Shown here in pieces: positions 22,093-33,076 of a DNA stretch of 64,000 nucleotides. The stretch is from Corinectria fuckeliana. Lineage: Eukaryota > Ascomycota > Sordariomycetes > Hypocreales > Nectriaceae. The stretch spans positions 248,001 through 312,000 of the forward strand of contig WPDH01000280.1 of NCBI GenBank assembly GCA_019137255.1, in the 5' to 3' direction. The translations under genes were made by a program, and so were the position numbers. Within the stretch, counting starts at the first letter, position 1. The number at the start of each line of letters is the position of its first letter. Under the pieces are notes generated by a model. That model made no database searches, was not told the DNA's origin, and was given only the letters and a program-made list of their open reading frames with translations.

Positions 22093-24962
22093 ATGCAAGA
22101 CCAAGCCAGTCCCTGTGACGCCCCAAACCCATCTTCCCATACCTCGCGCAGACGAGCATCCAAGGCTTGCCTGGCTTGTCGGGCCAGGAAGGTCCGCTGC
22201 GATGTCGTGCACCGCGAGGGACAATGCACCAACTGCGCCCTCGACAAGCGCCAGTGCATAGTAAAGTGCCGGCCATCCAAATAGTAAGCTCCAAGTCATC
22301 GTGCATGGATGACGAGGAAGGCTGACGATGGCTTCAACATAAGTCGCTCGTTGAAGAAAACATCAAACTCAAACACCACCCAGAAAGAATCCGACAGCCT
22401 GCCAACCTGTCCATCGCAGGAGCAAGGTCAAGAGCAGCAGCAACAGCAAGAACGCTTTGCTTCGGATGTTTTCCCCTGCAGTCCACTCAACCCAGTAAGC
22501 ACCGCGTCGGAGAGATCACCAGAAGAATGCCAAGAAAATCCTCCGATTAGCTCTAGGGATTCATGGGATACGCTTGGGGACATTTCCAATGATGACATAT
22601 TTGCCAAAATTCATCCTGAGCTGAGGGACCAAACCCCTCGCGCTCTAAGAACAGGTACGCAGTGTATCGTCAATCATGACCTCCAAGGTCCTAAAACGAC
22701 GGAACAGCCTGTCACTAATGCAGCTGCTTACCAGCTTCCAACACTCGGAATGACGAACCTGGCTCTTCGCTGTACTCCTCATCAGGGGACATTTGCTTTG
22801 ATCAAGCACATGTGATTTACTCGTACTTTCATTTTTTGGAGGCAGATCTTTCGCTGCTGTCTCAACATGACGTTCAGTTCTTAGAGGCACAAGGCTGCTT
22901 CAAAGTGCCTGGCCGACAAGCCGCAGATGAATTCGTCCGGGAGTATTTTCGCCACGTTCATCCAAGCTTACCTCTCTTGAACGAATATGTCTTCTGGAAC
23001 ATGTATTTCCAAGACGCCTATCCTGCACAGGACCGCCGCACGTCGTTGTCTCTGTTCGTATTCCAAGCGATGCTCTTCGCATCATGTAGCGTGAGTCGTT
23101 GATCCAGACAATTTCTCAACATCAGCTCAAACTCCACAGTTCTTGTCGCCCATGACCATCGAGAGCCTCGGTTTCACATCAGCACGGAATGCCAGGGCGA
23201 CGTATTACCGGCGTGCAAAGGCAAGTAGGGACAGAGAACATCGGAACTGCAGACACAAGGCATCGTAAACTAACCCTCAGTCGCAGCTTCTCTTTGACTT
23301 CTGCGGGGAACGAAACCCCATTGCAAACGCACAGGGAGCATTGCTGCTATCGTATAATGCCACGATGCGAGACCAGAAAAGGACAAACTCCATTTGGCTG
23401 GCGACTGCCATTCAACTAGCTCAAGCTGCAGGAGCACACCAGCCTCACTACGACTTGGACCAGGGGCCCGAAGTCGGGAATTCTCTGAAGCGGCTCTGGT
23501 GGTGCTGCATTGTCCGAGATCGAATACTGCCTTTGGGGGTGCGGCGGCAGTTGCATATCTCATTGGCAGACTTTGACGCAGAGAAGACGGCACTGACAGA
23601 AGATGACTTTGCCGATGAGATAGCAGGCTCGCGGGTCTACGACGCGGAAACGAAAAGGTCCTTGGTTCGGCTCTTCATCACGCTCTGTGACCTCGCGGTG
23701 TCGCTCACGGATGTCATCATGACCGTGTATGCGACAGGACAGCCCAACGACATTCGTCTTCTGGGCATACCCAAGCTTCGGCAGACGACGGATTGTATCC
23801 ATTCCTGCAAACTCGGCTTAGACGCCTGGTTTGAAAGGGCGACTATACGGTTCCCCACCCCAGCTGGGATAATGAGCAGCAACAAATCGCTCATTCTGTA
23901 CACAAACCTGATGTACATATACTACCAGTGAGTCGTCAAGAGTAATCGGCCAATTTCTCTGTTTCAATGGTTGATCTTCTCTCGCAGTTCTGCGCGGCTA
24001 GCTTTGTACCAATATGAAGCGCTCATCCTCAGCACTGGCTCAATCGAGCACGATGGCAACGCTCTGCGTCAAAGCAGGATGCAGTTGGAGGAGGATGCGG
24101 CCGGGATCACTGGCAACCTGAAAGAAATCATCCAACTCAGGCTGGGCAAATACCTCCCAATAAGCATGTAAGTGCCATCTAAAACTAGCTTCTGCATACG
24201 AGCCTGAACTGAGACTCGTTTAGTGTAGCATACGCAGCTCTCCCGATTGTTTTGCATATCCTCGACGTAAAGCTATCCACCAAGCCTTCGCAAACTGCGC
24301 AGAAGCAAGGCCGCCTTAACGTGTACATAGAAGCGATGAAAGGGCTGCAAACGCAGTACGATGGTGTTGACGATGTCTGGGACTTTATCAGGCGGGCCGT
24401 CGAATACGCCACCTTGGTCGATCAAACTCCCGAGCCGACTCATACGAACATCAGAAGCGGATCAATTTCGAAACACGCAAACCCCACCAGAAGCCTTTCT
24501 CCAAAGACCTCCGGGACTCTCGCTACCGTCAGTGATTGGGGACATATGCTTCTTCAGCAACCCACGCTCTACTTCCGACTTGTCCAGACCCTCGATTCTT
24601 CCTTGTCAACGGGACGTTACATTGAGGACTGCTGGTTTCTCAAGCTGCCGAAGTCTGCGAGCTTTCCCCTGTCCCGTTTCTTCATCGGAGACCGAAATGA
24701 CGAGGCCCGTCGTAGCCAAGACCCAGAGCATGTCGAGGACCGTAACCAACAGAGAAGGTTTGAACCCCTGGAGGTGGACTTGCAAGGGCACAAAGACATT
24801 CTAGACCAGCCGGCGTCAGCTCTTCATATATCTGGTGGGCTCGAAGGCGCCGTCGACCTAGACTACGGACTTACCGACCTGGACATGCCAATGTTTCTTG
24901 ATGGCTTCGATCCCGATTTTGAAGACACGGAAAGCACCATGTTTGCAAGTTTCTTGTCTTAG
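22093..24962 (+). CDS. Zn2Cys6 transcription factor, cutinase-regulator (CTF1)-like
   Basis: Seven exons fit: 22093-22260, 22321-22654, 22807-23090, 23140-23220, 23287-23927, 23988-24167 and 24224-24962. They total 808 residues. The N-terminal binuclear cluster has six Cys (ACLACRARKVRCD ... CTNCALDKRQC). A glutamine-rich linker is followed by a fungal-specific TF domain (FRHVHPSLPLLNEYVFW; YYRRAKLLFDF; IQLAQAAGAH). The C-terminus is acidic (DLDYGLTDLD...DFEDTE), a likely activation domain. Exon 4 to 5 needs a GC-AG intron (GCAAGT donor at 23221), since YYRRAK joins LLFDF only that way. The first intron is the least certain. It is the obvious pathway-specific regulator of the surrounding cluster; relatives respond to fatty acids or cutin monomers. 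Confidence 0.88.
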
Positions 24963-25055
24963 ATATTTCTTCCAACAGGGATTAGCTAGCTACAATAACA
25001 AAATGCGATAGCCTTCCAACTTCCTCAAGCTGCGTTGTGAGTTTAGACAAGCACT

Positions 25056-26403
25056 TTAAAGCTTGCCCCTTGGTCGGATAAACCCGTTCATCCTAGCTAC
25101 TGCATCGAGTGCTTCGCGTTCGATGCGCGAAAGCAGAGACGCGCAAGTTGGGATGTCCTGGATCACCCCAAGAACAGGACCAACTGTCCAGACCTGATCC
25201 ATAATCACGAGAATCAGCAGTGTAGAGGGATAAAGATCGCTATCAAACTTACCCCTGCGTTGACATCACCAGTCAAAAACACTTGCTTTCCGCGCTGTCC
25301 GGAAACGAGATGCTGCACGTCTTTGAACTGAGAGTCTGGCTGTTCAGTCTCGATTCTCTTCACCTCCTTGGCCACTTCATTCCTGAAAAGCCGGTTGGTG
25401 TTCTTCCACTTCCTCAGAAGCAGCTCGGTATCAGCCTCGCTGGCTTTGGTGATAGCCTGCTTGACGTTGTGATGGATGGGGCTCTCCACGGTGCACATGA
25501 ATCGTGTGCCCATGTTGATGCCACACGCGCCCAATGCCAGGGCTGAAGCAAGGCCCTGGCCATCGGCAAATCCGCCCGCAGCTATAAAGGGGACGGACAG
25601 AGACTGGGCCGCACGCCGCAGAAGAATCTGGCTTGAAATATCGCCGTCGCCAATGTGTCCTGCTGCCTCGAAGCCGTCAATGGAGATGAAGTCCACGTTC
25701 AGCTTCTCGGCCGACAGAGCGTGTCGGATGGTTGTGCACTTGTGGATGACTTTCACGTTGCCCGACTTCAGCAAGTTGATGACCTTGCTAGGGTTGGCAC
25801 CAGCAGTCTCAACTGATGAGAGTCAATAAGTCAGCGAACAAAGCCTTCCAGGAACGAATAGAATCGATCGTACCTATCTTGACACCTTCTTCAAGGACGA
25901 CCCTGGCATAGGCTTCATAATCGGGAGGGTTGATAGAGGGGAGCAGGGTAATATTGACGCCAAACTAGGGCAGCCGAGTCAGAGGTTTGTCAAGCGTGGG
26001 GCCTTGGCTTTTGCGTACCGGCTTGTCCGTCAAGGCACGACATTTTCGGATCTCCTTTCGGAGGTCCTCTTGCGACACCAAGAGCGTCAGCACTTTATTC
26101 AGGGCCGAGTTGTGTCGATTGAGGGCTTACCCGGCGTTGGCTGTGTTAATGCACTGAGCTGTTGCAGATTGAACTTTAGCCTGTGCCTCATCATCTGTAG
26201 AGAGTAACTTACGATTCCCAACCCGCCTGCATTCGAGACAGCAGAGCAGAGTTCAGCGTATGCCACCCACTGCATCCCAGCCTGGATGACCGGGACTAAT
26301 CGCTGTCGTCAGTGAAATGGGCACGCATAGAGGTTTTCATTTCAGCTAGTCACCACAAACCTTCAATCCCCAAGGCTTCTGTCAAGACAGTTCTGATTGA
26401 CAT
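25056..26403 (-). CDS. Nitronate monooxygenase (2-nitropropane dioxygenase family)
   Basis: Seven exons, 26403-26361, 26295-26213, 26158-26131, 26068-26019, 25964-25874, 25812-25253 and 25193-25056, give 330 residues. The FMN-binding TIM barrel features PVIQAGMQWV at the N-terminus, GFEAAGHIG, the phosphate-binding FIAAGGFADGQG and ALGACGINMGTRF. These match class-I fungal nitronate monooxygenases, which oxidise alkyl nitronates such as propionate 3-nitronate. The role beside the CoA-ligase/ACAD genes is unclear: it may detoxify a nitro intermediate, or act as an FMN-dependent oxidoreductase on an enoyl-CoA, since some relatives are enoyl reductases. Two CCGAGG sites lie upstream (26560-26565, 26624-26629). 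Confidence 0.92.
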
Positions 26404-28911
26404 CGTGAGTGCTATTTTATTTCTGTCAAACTCGGGAGTTGACAAAGAAAAGGTAAAGGTGATAGTCGTCCAATAGCATCTACGTCGACATAAATACACC
26501 GTGAAGTTTTGCTGTTTTCAAGTCAGCGTTATTTAGGCAGCTGCGGGTGTTAATTTCGGCCGAGGCTGAGATCTGCGTCCGGTTAACGCCATGACATCTA
26601 CTTATTGTTTTGAGCCGGGCTAGCCGAGGCAGACACGCCTCGACGAGCCGGAAAATTGACCAATCACTTGGAGGCGCAGGCCGGACCGAGCTCAAAGGTT
26701 GTAGCGGACTTGAGAAAATCGTCGGCTCATTCATTATTCTTTACTCACCTAACCTGAGCAAACGTTTGCATCCAGTCGTCGTCCTCGGTGCGAATACTCT
26801 ACTTTGTATTAACTACTTCCTTCCTAATGTTTTTATACTGATATGACTAGAGAGCACTGTTGTCTTATGGAATAATTCAATTACATTTTAATGCATTAGA
26901 TTGTTTATTTGAGTACGGTGACGGTCTCTGTGAGTACCACAAGGGATCAGCAGTCGGACAGACTGTCACATCGGAAGCTTGACCCTTCCTTCCACTGAAG
27001 ATAATGTCGAAACTACACCAATCCTCCCGCAAACGCCCGGGTAGAACTAAATATTAGTTGATGGTAGCACTTTGATACTCGACCATCCAAACCCTGGCAA
27101 GCTGCAAATCAGTATGCCAGCTATCATAATTTCTAGGTTCCAAATAGCTACTAGATCAGATGAACTGCTTTATACTCATTTACAAATGGAAGGATAGTAT
27201 GCTTCATGCAAGTATCATTCAATACACATATCCTTAAACGATCCATTATTTCTCTACCAAACTTTTTATCCAACTGAAACCGCTGGCCGAAATGGTTAAA
27301 TCTAGTTCACTCGTCATCACCAGAATTACTCTTCCAAGATAGAATTGGTGACCCAATCGACAATACATCCAGTTGAAACCAGCTAGCGGCAGGGACGACA
27401 TCTAGTACAACTTTCTATAGATATACCCCAATCCAGAGGCTCTCGGATAATCGCGAAACTCGCATCTATCACGTACCGGCTCACTACCGGTTTACGAGTG
27501 AACTTTTAAGTCTAGCAGTATATCGAGGTCTAGGAACTCAAACGGGGCGTCATCCAGATAAAGAACTACTCAGGGTCATGGGAAGCTCCGTAGGGGATCA
27601 TCTTGAAATCAGAAGATACGGAGATATTCGAGCTGACAGAGGAAACGCCTAGCGCCATGAGAAAGGAAACCTCATCAATTGAGAACATTCAGTAGGGTAC
27701 CTAGCACTGGCGTATTGCTGTCGGGCTATAACGGTTCGACGTGGCACTAGCACTCGAAAAGTCGGCAAAGACGTAATGACAGTCGCCTACATGCTCTGCT
27801 ACCTTGGAGAGAAATACCAGCCGTCCTGTCCGGCTACTTATCAAAGACCCGAAGAGCTAAGACATAAACATAAACACTGTGATAGCGCAATAAATTACCG
27901 TAGCCGGCTCAGAGGTGTTTGATCCAATTTTGAGGAGCTCGATGAAGGACTGAAGGCAGAGAAGCACTCTTATTTTCACACTATCTTAGAAGACTTGGAC
28001 CTGAGTATTCTGGTTTGACATTTTCGTGGCTAAACAACAATATGTTACCCAAGTGAAGAGAAGTTAGAATCACTACAAAAGATAAGAGTTCCTTTGTCGT
28101 ACGGCTAATGAAGACGAAGGACTACAACCGAAGCAGTTAAATAAGGAGTCTACATTGAAAACAAAGGCTCGCCTTTCAACAGGGTTTAGGCCGACTTGCT
28201 ACTGAAGCAGGTGAAAATACACCTGTGATAACTTGTTTGCGATCGATGGAACTAGTATTGAGTGGACAACCTCGGAGGCTTACTGAGAATAGTCGGGTGC
28301 GGGGGCCTGCGTATGGTTGCTTCGAAACATGGACAGTTAAGATGAAAGACTACAGAAACATGGCCCTACATGTACCAGGAGGCGGAGAAGGTACCCGTAA
28401 ACTTCAAGTCTGTGACTGGCATGGGAAGCCACATATCACTTTTGTTTTTATCTTCATGCTCTTCATCCGCCACAAAGATGATGCTGCCATCGCGAGGGAC
28501 TTTCATCCTTAAATACACTGTGGATGTATTAGCGCACAACATTTTTATCAGAGACGTCGTTGGGTATGGGGATACTGTAGTACGAGTCGACTAGTCCAGA
28601 TAAATGGGGGAGGCAGTGGTATTCCTCACGGCCAGGAGCTTGAGACTGGTCAAAATTTCTCAGTGGAAACTCGAACAGAGGACGCAAACGAATCAAGCTA
28701 CCGGCATAGCATAAATCCGAGTCTTTCAGTGCTTCCACCAATACATCACTACTAAAGGTGGTGGAAGAGCTACGGAAGCACTCCTTTCAAATAATTCTTG
28801 GTTACTCAGAAAGACCGTCTAATACGAGCACCGTATTCTACTCCAGCCTGCCTTTCAGGTAAATTCGCGGTCAATTCATGCTCAGACTAGAGATAGCTTG
28901 GTGTAAGATAC
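26404..28911. other. Gene-poor stretch right of the cluster
   Basis: About 2.5 kb, richer in A+T than the flanks. There are no conserved frames beyond the nitronate monooxygenase promoter at its left end. The texture (many TA dinucleotides, scattered stops) would fit an old RIP-mutated repeat, but no element could be identified. Confidence 0.4.
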
Positions 28912-30189
28912 CTAAGACCCCGGAGCCCTCGCCAGGACAGTTCCCATCTTGGAGTAAGTGTTGTCCCTGGACGCCACAAAGTCATCAACCTTCAAGTTCG
29001 CCTTGCCCTGGAACACGCAGATCACGTCAGACCCTCCGAACTCAAAGTACGAGATCTCGTCGCCCTTCTTCAGCACATCGCCCTTCTTGACCGACAGCTT
29101 GACCGACGAAACCTGGGCCATGCCGATAGGCAGTATGGCCACCTTGCCCAGAACGGGATTCTCGATGACAACCAAGCCTCTGGTCTGCAGGAACTGGTAC
29201 CCGGGGCTGTCCGGAGCGTCCGGTCCGCACATGACACGGATGGGCTGACACTTCTCGTTGACCTCCAGATAGGCCGCCCCCTGGATGTTCTTGGCCTCGA
29301 TGACCGTGCCAGAGACGGCAGCGTGCTGTCTGTGGTAGTTGAAGGTGTTGAGGAACGCGTGCATCCAAACGCCGCCCTCGAACTCGCGGGCGTACTCGCT
29401 GCCCTGAAGCAGTGACCCGATGGTCCACGGGAGGTTCTTGATGTAGACAATACCCCCGGACTCGATGGTGACAATGCTCTGCTTCTCAACAGAGTTGTCG
29501 TAGGTACAGTCGGCCGGGTAGACAATGACCTTGTCGTCGTTGGGGTCAGCGATAGGTCTCTTGCCGGGCTTGAGATGGCGAGCGAAGAACTCGTTGAAGG
29601 TGCGGAACCCGCCAGGGGGGACCAGCGCCTCGTCGTAGTTGTACGGCGGGGAGTCCTTGAAGGACTGCAGGGACTCGGGCGTGAGCGAGGCCGTCGAGTC
29701 CATGAAGAGGCCGATGAGCTGAGCGTAGACGACAATCCACGACGAGAGCCAGGTCAGGGGCTTGCCGGACTGGTTGGGGTGGATTGGGGTCTGGAGATCG
29801 TGGAGAGGCTGCTGATCAAAGACAAAGTAGAACATGCAGATGATCTCGTAGATGTCCTTGCCCTCGAAGTTCTCATGAGGGATCCACTTGAGCAAGTCGT
29901 TGGCGAACTCGAGGAAAGAGCGCGCATCGTGGATGTGCAGCTTGTCCATGAAGCCAGGGAGCTTCTTGTAGGCCGCGGCAACCGCCTCGTTGAGCGCGCC
30001 GGGCTTGGCCTTCTCGAGGTAGCCGATGAGCACGATGATGACGGGGTTGAAGCGGACGGGAGTGTCCCCAATGAACGGAACAGAGGGAGGGAAAGCACCC
30101 GCCGGCATGCGCGAGATGGGCGCAGCGAGGACGGGAGGAGGCTGGAAGCCAATGTCCTCATCGGGGGCAGTGGGAAGACCGGAAGGCAT
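28912..30189 (-). CDS. Phosphatidylserine decarboxylase-family protein (PsiD-like architecture)
   Basis: This is a single-exon frame of 425 residues from ATG 30189; the upstream extension is unconserved. The N-terminal third is a helical domain, followed by the decarboxylase core: RTFNEFFARHLKPGKRPI, WMHAFLNTFNYHRQHAAVSG with the His pair, and the self-cleavage site FGGSDVICVFQ near the C-terminus. The Ser there would become the pyruvoyl group; the usual GST/GSS is GSD here. Fungal proteins of this group include amino-acid decarboxylases as well as true PSDs. It lacks a mitochondrial presequence or C2 domain, so a housekeeping PSD role is unlikely. It stands alone, with no pathway partner nearby. 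Confidence 0.88.
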   Translation of the reverse strand: MPSGLPTAPDEDIGFQPPPVLAAPISRMPAGAFPPSVPFIGDTPVRFNPVIIVLIGYLEKAKPGALNEAVAAAYKKLPGFMDKLHIHDARSFLEFANDLLKWIPHENFEGKDIYEIICMFYFVFDQQPLHDLQTPIHPNQSGKPLTWLSSWIVVYAQLIGLFMDSTASLTPESLQSFKDSPPYNYDEALVPPGGFRTFNEFFARHLKPGKRPIADPNDDKVIVYPADCTYDNSVEKQSIVTIESGGIVYIKNLPWTIGSLLQGSEYAREFEGGVWMHAFLNTFNYHRQHAAVSGTVIEAKNIQGAAYLEVNEKCQPIRVMCGPDAPDSPGYQFLQTRGLVVIENPVLGKVAILPIGMAQVSSVKLSVKKGDVLKKGDEISYFEFGGSDVICVFQGKANLKVDDFVASRDNTYSKMGTVLARAPGS

Positions 30190-33076
30190 GTTGACAGGGT
30201 TTGATGTGAAGATGTGAGGGCTTGGTTGGGTGCGTGTGTAGATACTCTGATAGCTGGATTCGGAGTGTGAATTGTGAAGGGAGATTGCTGCCCACAAGCT
30301 GGAAAGCTCGAGGTAACTTATAGGAGAAGCTGGACTGCTCCCAAGCTCTGTCTGTCTCGATCGGATCGATGATAACGGAAAGCCGACGACGGCACACTAC
30401 GCAGCATGCTGCCCTCGAGATGTTTCTCTATTGGACTCGACAAACTTGCAGATCTCCCACCACCCCGCCTGGTCAGATGGGAGCTATCGTGCACTAGGAC
30501 CGCTCCCGGGCTGTTTGTCTTTCCACAAGCCAGCCGTGTGTCTCACAACCCCGCCAGATGTCTCGGCCCTTTACGTGGTGTGTAGGAGAAGACGATGCAC
30601 GTCGAAGCGGAGTTGCTAGATTCAGCTCGGGTGTTACCTCGAGAGTAGACGCAAGAAGACACCTGCTTCAGATTCAGTACCATCAGGGCTACCATCTCGC
30701 TCGGTTGTGTTTCTGCCTTGACACGACAGAAAGGTCACGGCTTGGAGCTAGAATGAAGAGCAATATCGAGAGAGAGTTATGAACATGACTCTTCTATATT
30801 GCTTCTCATATTTAGTGTTAAGACATATCTCCATTCCTTTGTTACCTCAATTTGACCTCTCGTTTCACATGTTCCTTCAATTGTGATGTCACATTACTCC
30901 TCACCAAACCGCAGTAATACTGAGCTGGCATATATGCCTGTGTCCCTTTCTGGATATAAAATTTTACCCATTGCATACGCTACACGCAGCGCATTCGAGC
31001 GGGCACCAATGGGTGGTCGATTACGCCCGTACATCACATCTCATCCTCTTGTCCCCCAAGTTCTATGCAAGTGGCTGCATCCTGGTGATACCTCACCGCC
31101 TCTGGTCACCTACCCGGCCCTATGTCTTCTGGTGATCAAGTACACTGCAGTACGGGCCGAAAGAACCTGGCCGACGTGTTGCGTGGCTGGGGCGTAGGTA
31201 GTTCAAAGAGAAATAGATGCCGAGTGACCTGTCGAAGAAGAGGGGTAGCTACAGCTACGAGGATGCTGCCATGAAATAGACATTGGGACGGCTTGACTCA
31301 ATTCAAACGACAAGACTACCGAGAAAGTGCAGCTCCTGCTCTCAGCCATCGGTGACAACGACTGGATTGGCGGGAGCTCCCAAGCAGCTATGGCCCGTGG
31401 CTCCAATAGGTGCTCAGCGCTACTGCATGTCGCAGAATTCCCCCTCTAGACTGGAGGGTCCTAGAGTCTAAAGCACACCGGTCTTGGTGCTCTGAAAGTC
31501 CTAATCAACTTAGTTACACCGATTCATTAAGAGCCCCTTCTGTGGGCCATGGTAAAGCTACATACCTACTTTGCAACTCTTCTACGGGGGGCTGGAATTG
31601 TCTCTGGTTCTAAGTCTCTAAAATCGCCACAGCTTGTCGTAGATTTAAGTCTAAATATTCCGCAGATAACCATATATAGCACGACTTACCATCTTTAAGA
31701 TATCAAGATGATGAGGATGATGTCGGTTGCATATTGAAGGTGGGGTGTAAGCTCACGTCACCACGCGTAAGTCGTGGATGTCATACTGCTTAGTTGACAT
31801 CAACATTACAGGTCGGCTGGTAGGTAAGGGCGAAGCCGGTGAGAAGATATTGGCAAGATATCGAATCTCACTGGAGATGGGGTTCTTGCATTGCACCTTC
31901 AGCCAGCCACTCTAATGTAGGCGCGGCCCGGGACGGTCCTAGATCTGCAAGGGATCGACTTTGCAGCGCGGGCGAACAAGACAGTCGATAGCTTCCGATT
32001 GGCAGTAGAGTATGCATGAATATGTAGGTCACTATGACTGAGAAACACACCGCGATATTGTCTTACGACTATCTGCGAATTACTGAACGCCATTTTTACC
32101 CTTAGCCATTGGCATTGCATTGCCTTGTCACCTTAGTGGCGTCTGTACGAGAAACTGTCCGCCACTTCCATGGCGAAGAAGAGATGATGAGACATTGAGC
32201 TGAGAACAAAGCTTGATTCTCATTGGACATGGAAGGCTGTTCGTCCCCTACCTTAGATGATGCCCTCACCGTACTGTTCATCAAATCCCCGAGTGCATAA
32301 CCTCGAGCAGCCCAACCCCAGCGAGCTCTTGCAAATTGGCGCGGGCCGTCGGCACGGGTACAGAGGTGTCCTCAGACCAAACCACACCGAGCATGCAAGG
32401 GGTTGATAGGTGCGTTTTCCCCACTGCCATACTTACTATGCAGAGATTAAGATCTTGTGCAGGCTCCATTGGCCTTCCTTGGGGTGCATCCCCATGCGTA
32501 TCTTAGTGATGGTCGGAGGCGGCGATGTCTCCGCACGCATACGCCTCTTTTCCTTTTTGGTTGACCGAGTGGGGGTGGTGGTCGACGAGTCTGCCTTATC
32601 TTCCTCTCCGTTGGCCCCGGTGTCGAGGATATTACAGTGGGAAGTCGCCAGAGCGGTGAAGCCGATGATAGCTATGACAGTATGCTCGACACCTTCACGT
32701 GCGACAGATTCGTCGATGATATCGGAGCTGCCGATGGCCAGCTCTCAATCGACGTGGCTCACGGGCAGCTGATTGACGGCAGCCAGCTTGGGCATCTTGC
32801 TAGGATGGGCCACCAACCCTTTCATAGTAGGATGGCCTTAGATATAGCCTATGATGGTCTCTTGAGAACTTAAATCACTCCTAGTGTCTAGAGGAGCTCT
32901 CGGGTGATGGAAAGGGTGGCGGTGTGTTCAATTTACTTCAACCAATTAGGTCAGGCAGCAAATCGTAATCTTAGCAAGAGGGCGGTAGGATAAAAGAGGA
33001 AGACAGCCATATCATCAAACATACGAACTAGCTAGCTGTTACCTCTTATTACTAGAAGTAGAACACATCGTCGACT
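30190..33076. other. Gene-poor stretch before the Mutator-like element
   Basis: About 2.9 kb without a recognised gene. A pair of overlapping frames at 32410-32873 has no domain and no convincing start. The right end may include a terminal part of the transposon, but I found no inverted repeat by eye. Confidence 0.4.

Noticed and set aside
10975..26403. Classical secondary-metabolite biosynthetic cluster
   Set aside because: No PKS, NRPS, terpene synthase or DMATS gene is present between 1 and 64 kb. The enzyme set fits catabolism better.
28958..30217. Long frames on both strands over the PSD-family gene (for example 29575-30204 plus)
   Set aside because: They have low-complexity, unconserved products and overlap a well-supported decarboxylase. 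They are a codon-bias shadow.
32410..32873. Two overlapping plus-strand frames of 120 and 78 codons
   Set aside because: No family recognised, and the two frames compete. It could be repeat debris next to the Mutator-like element.
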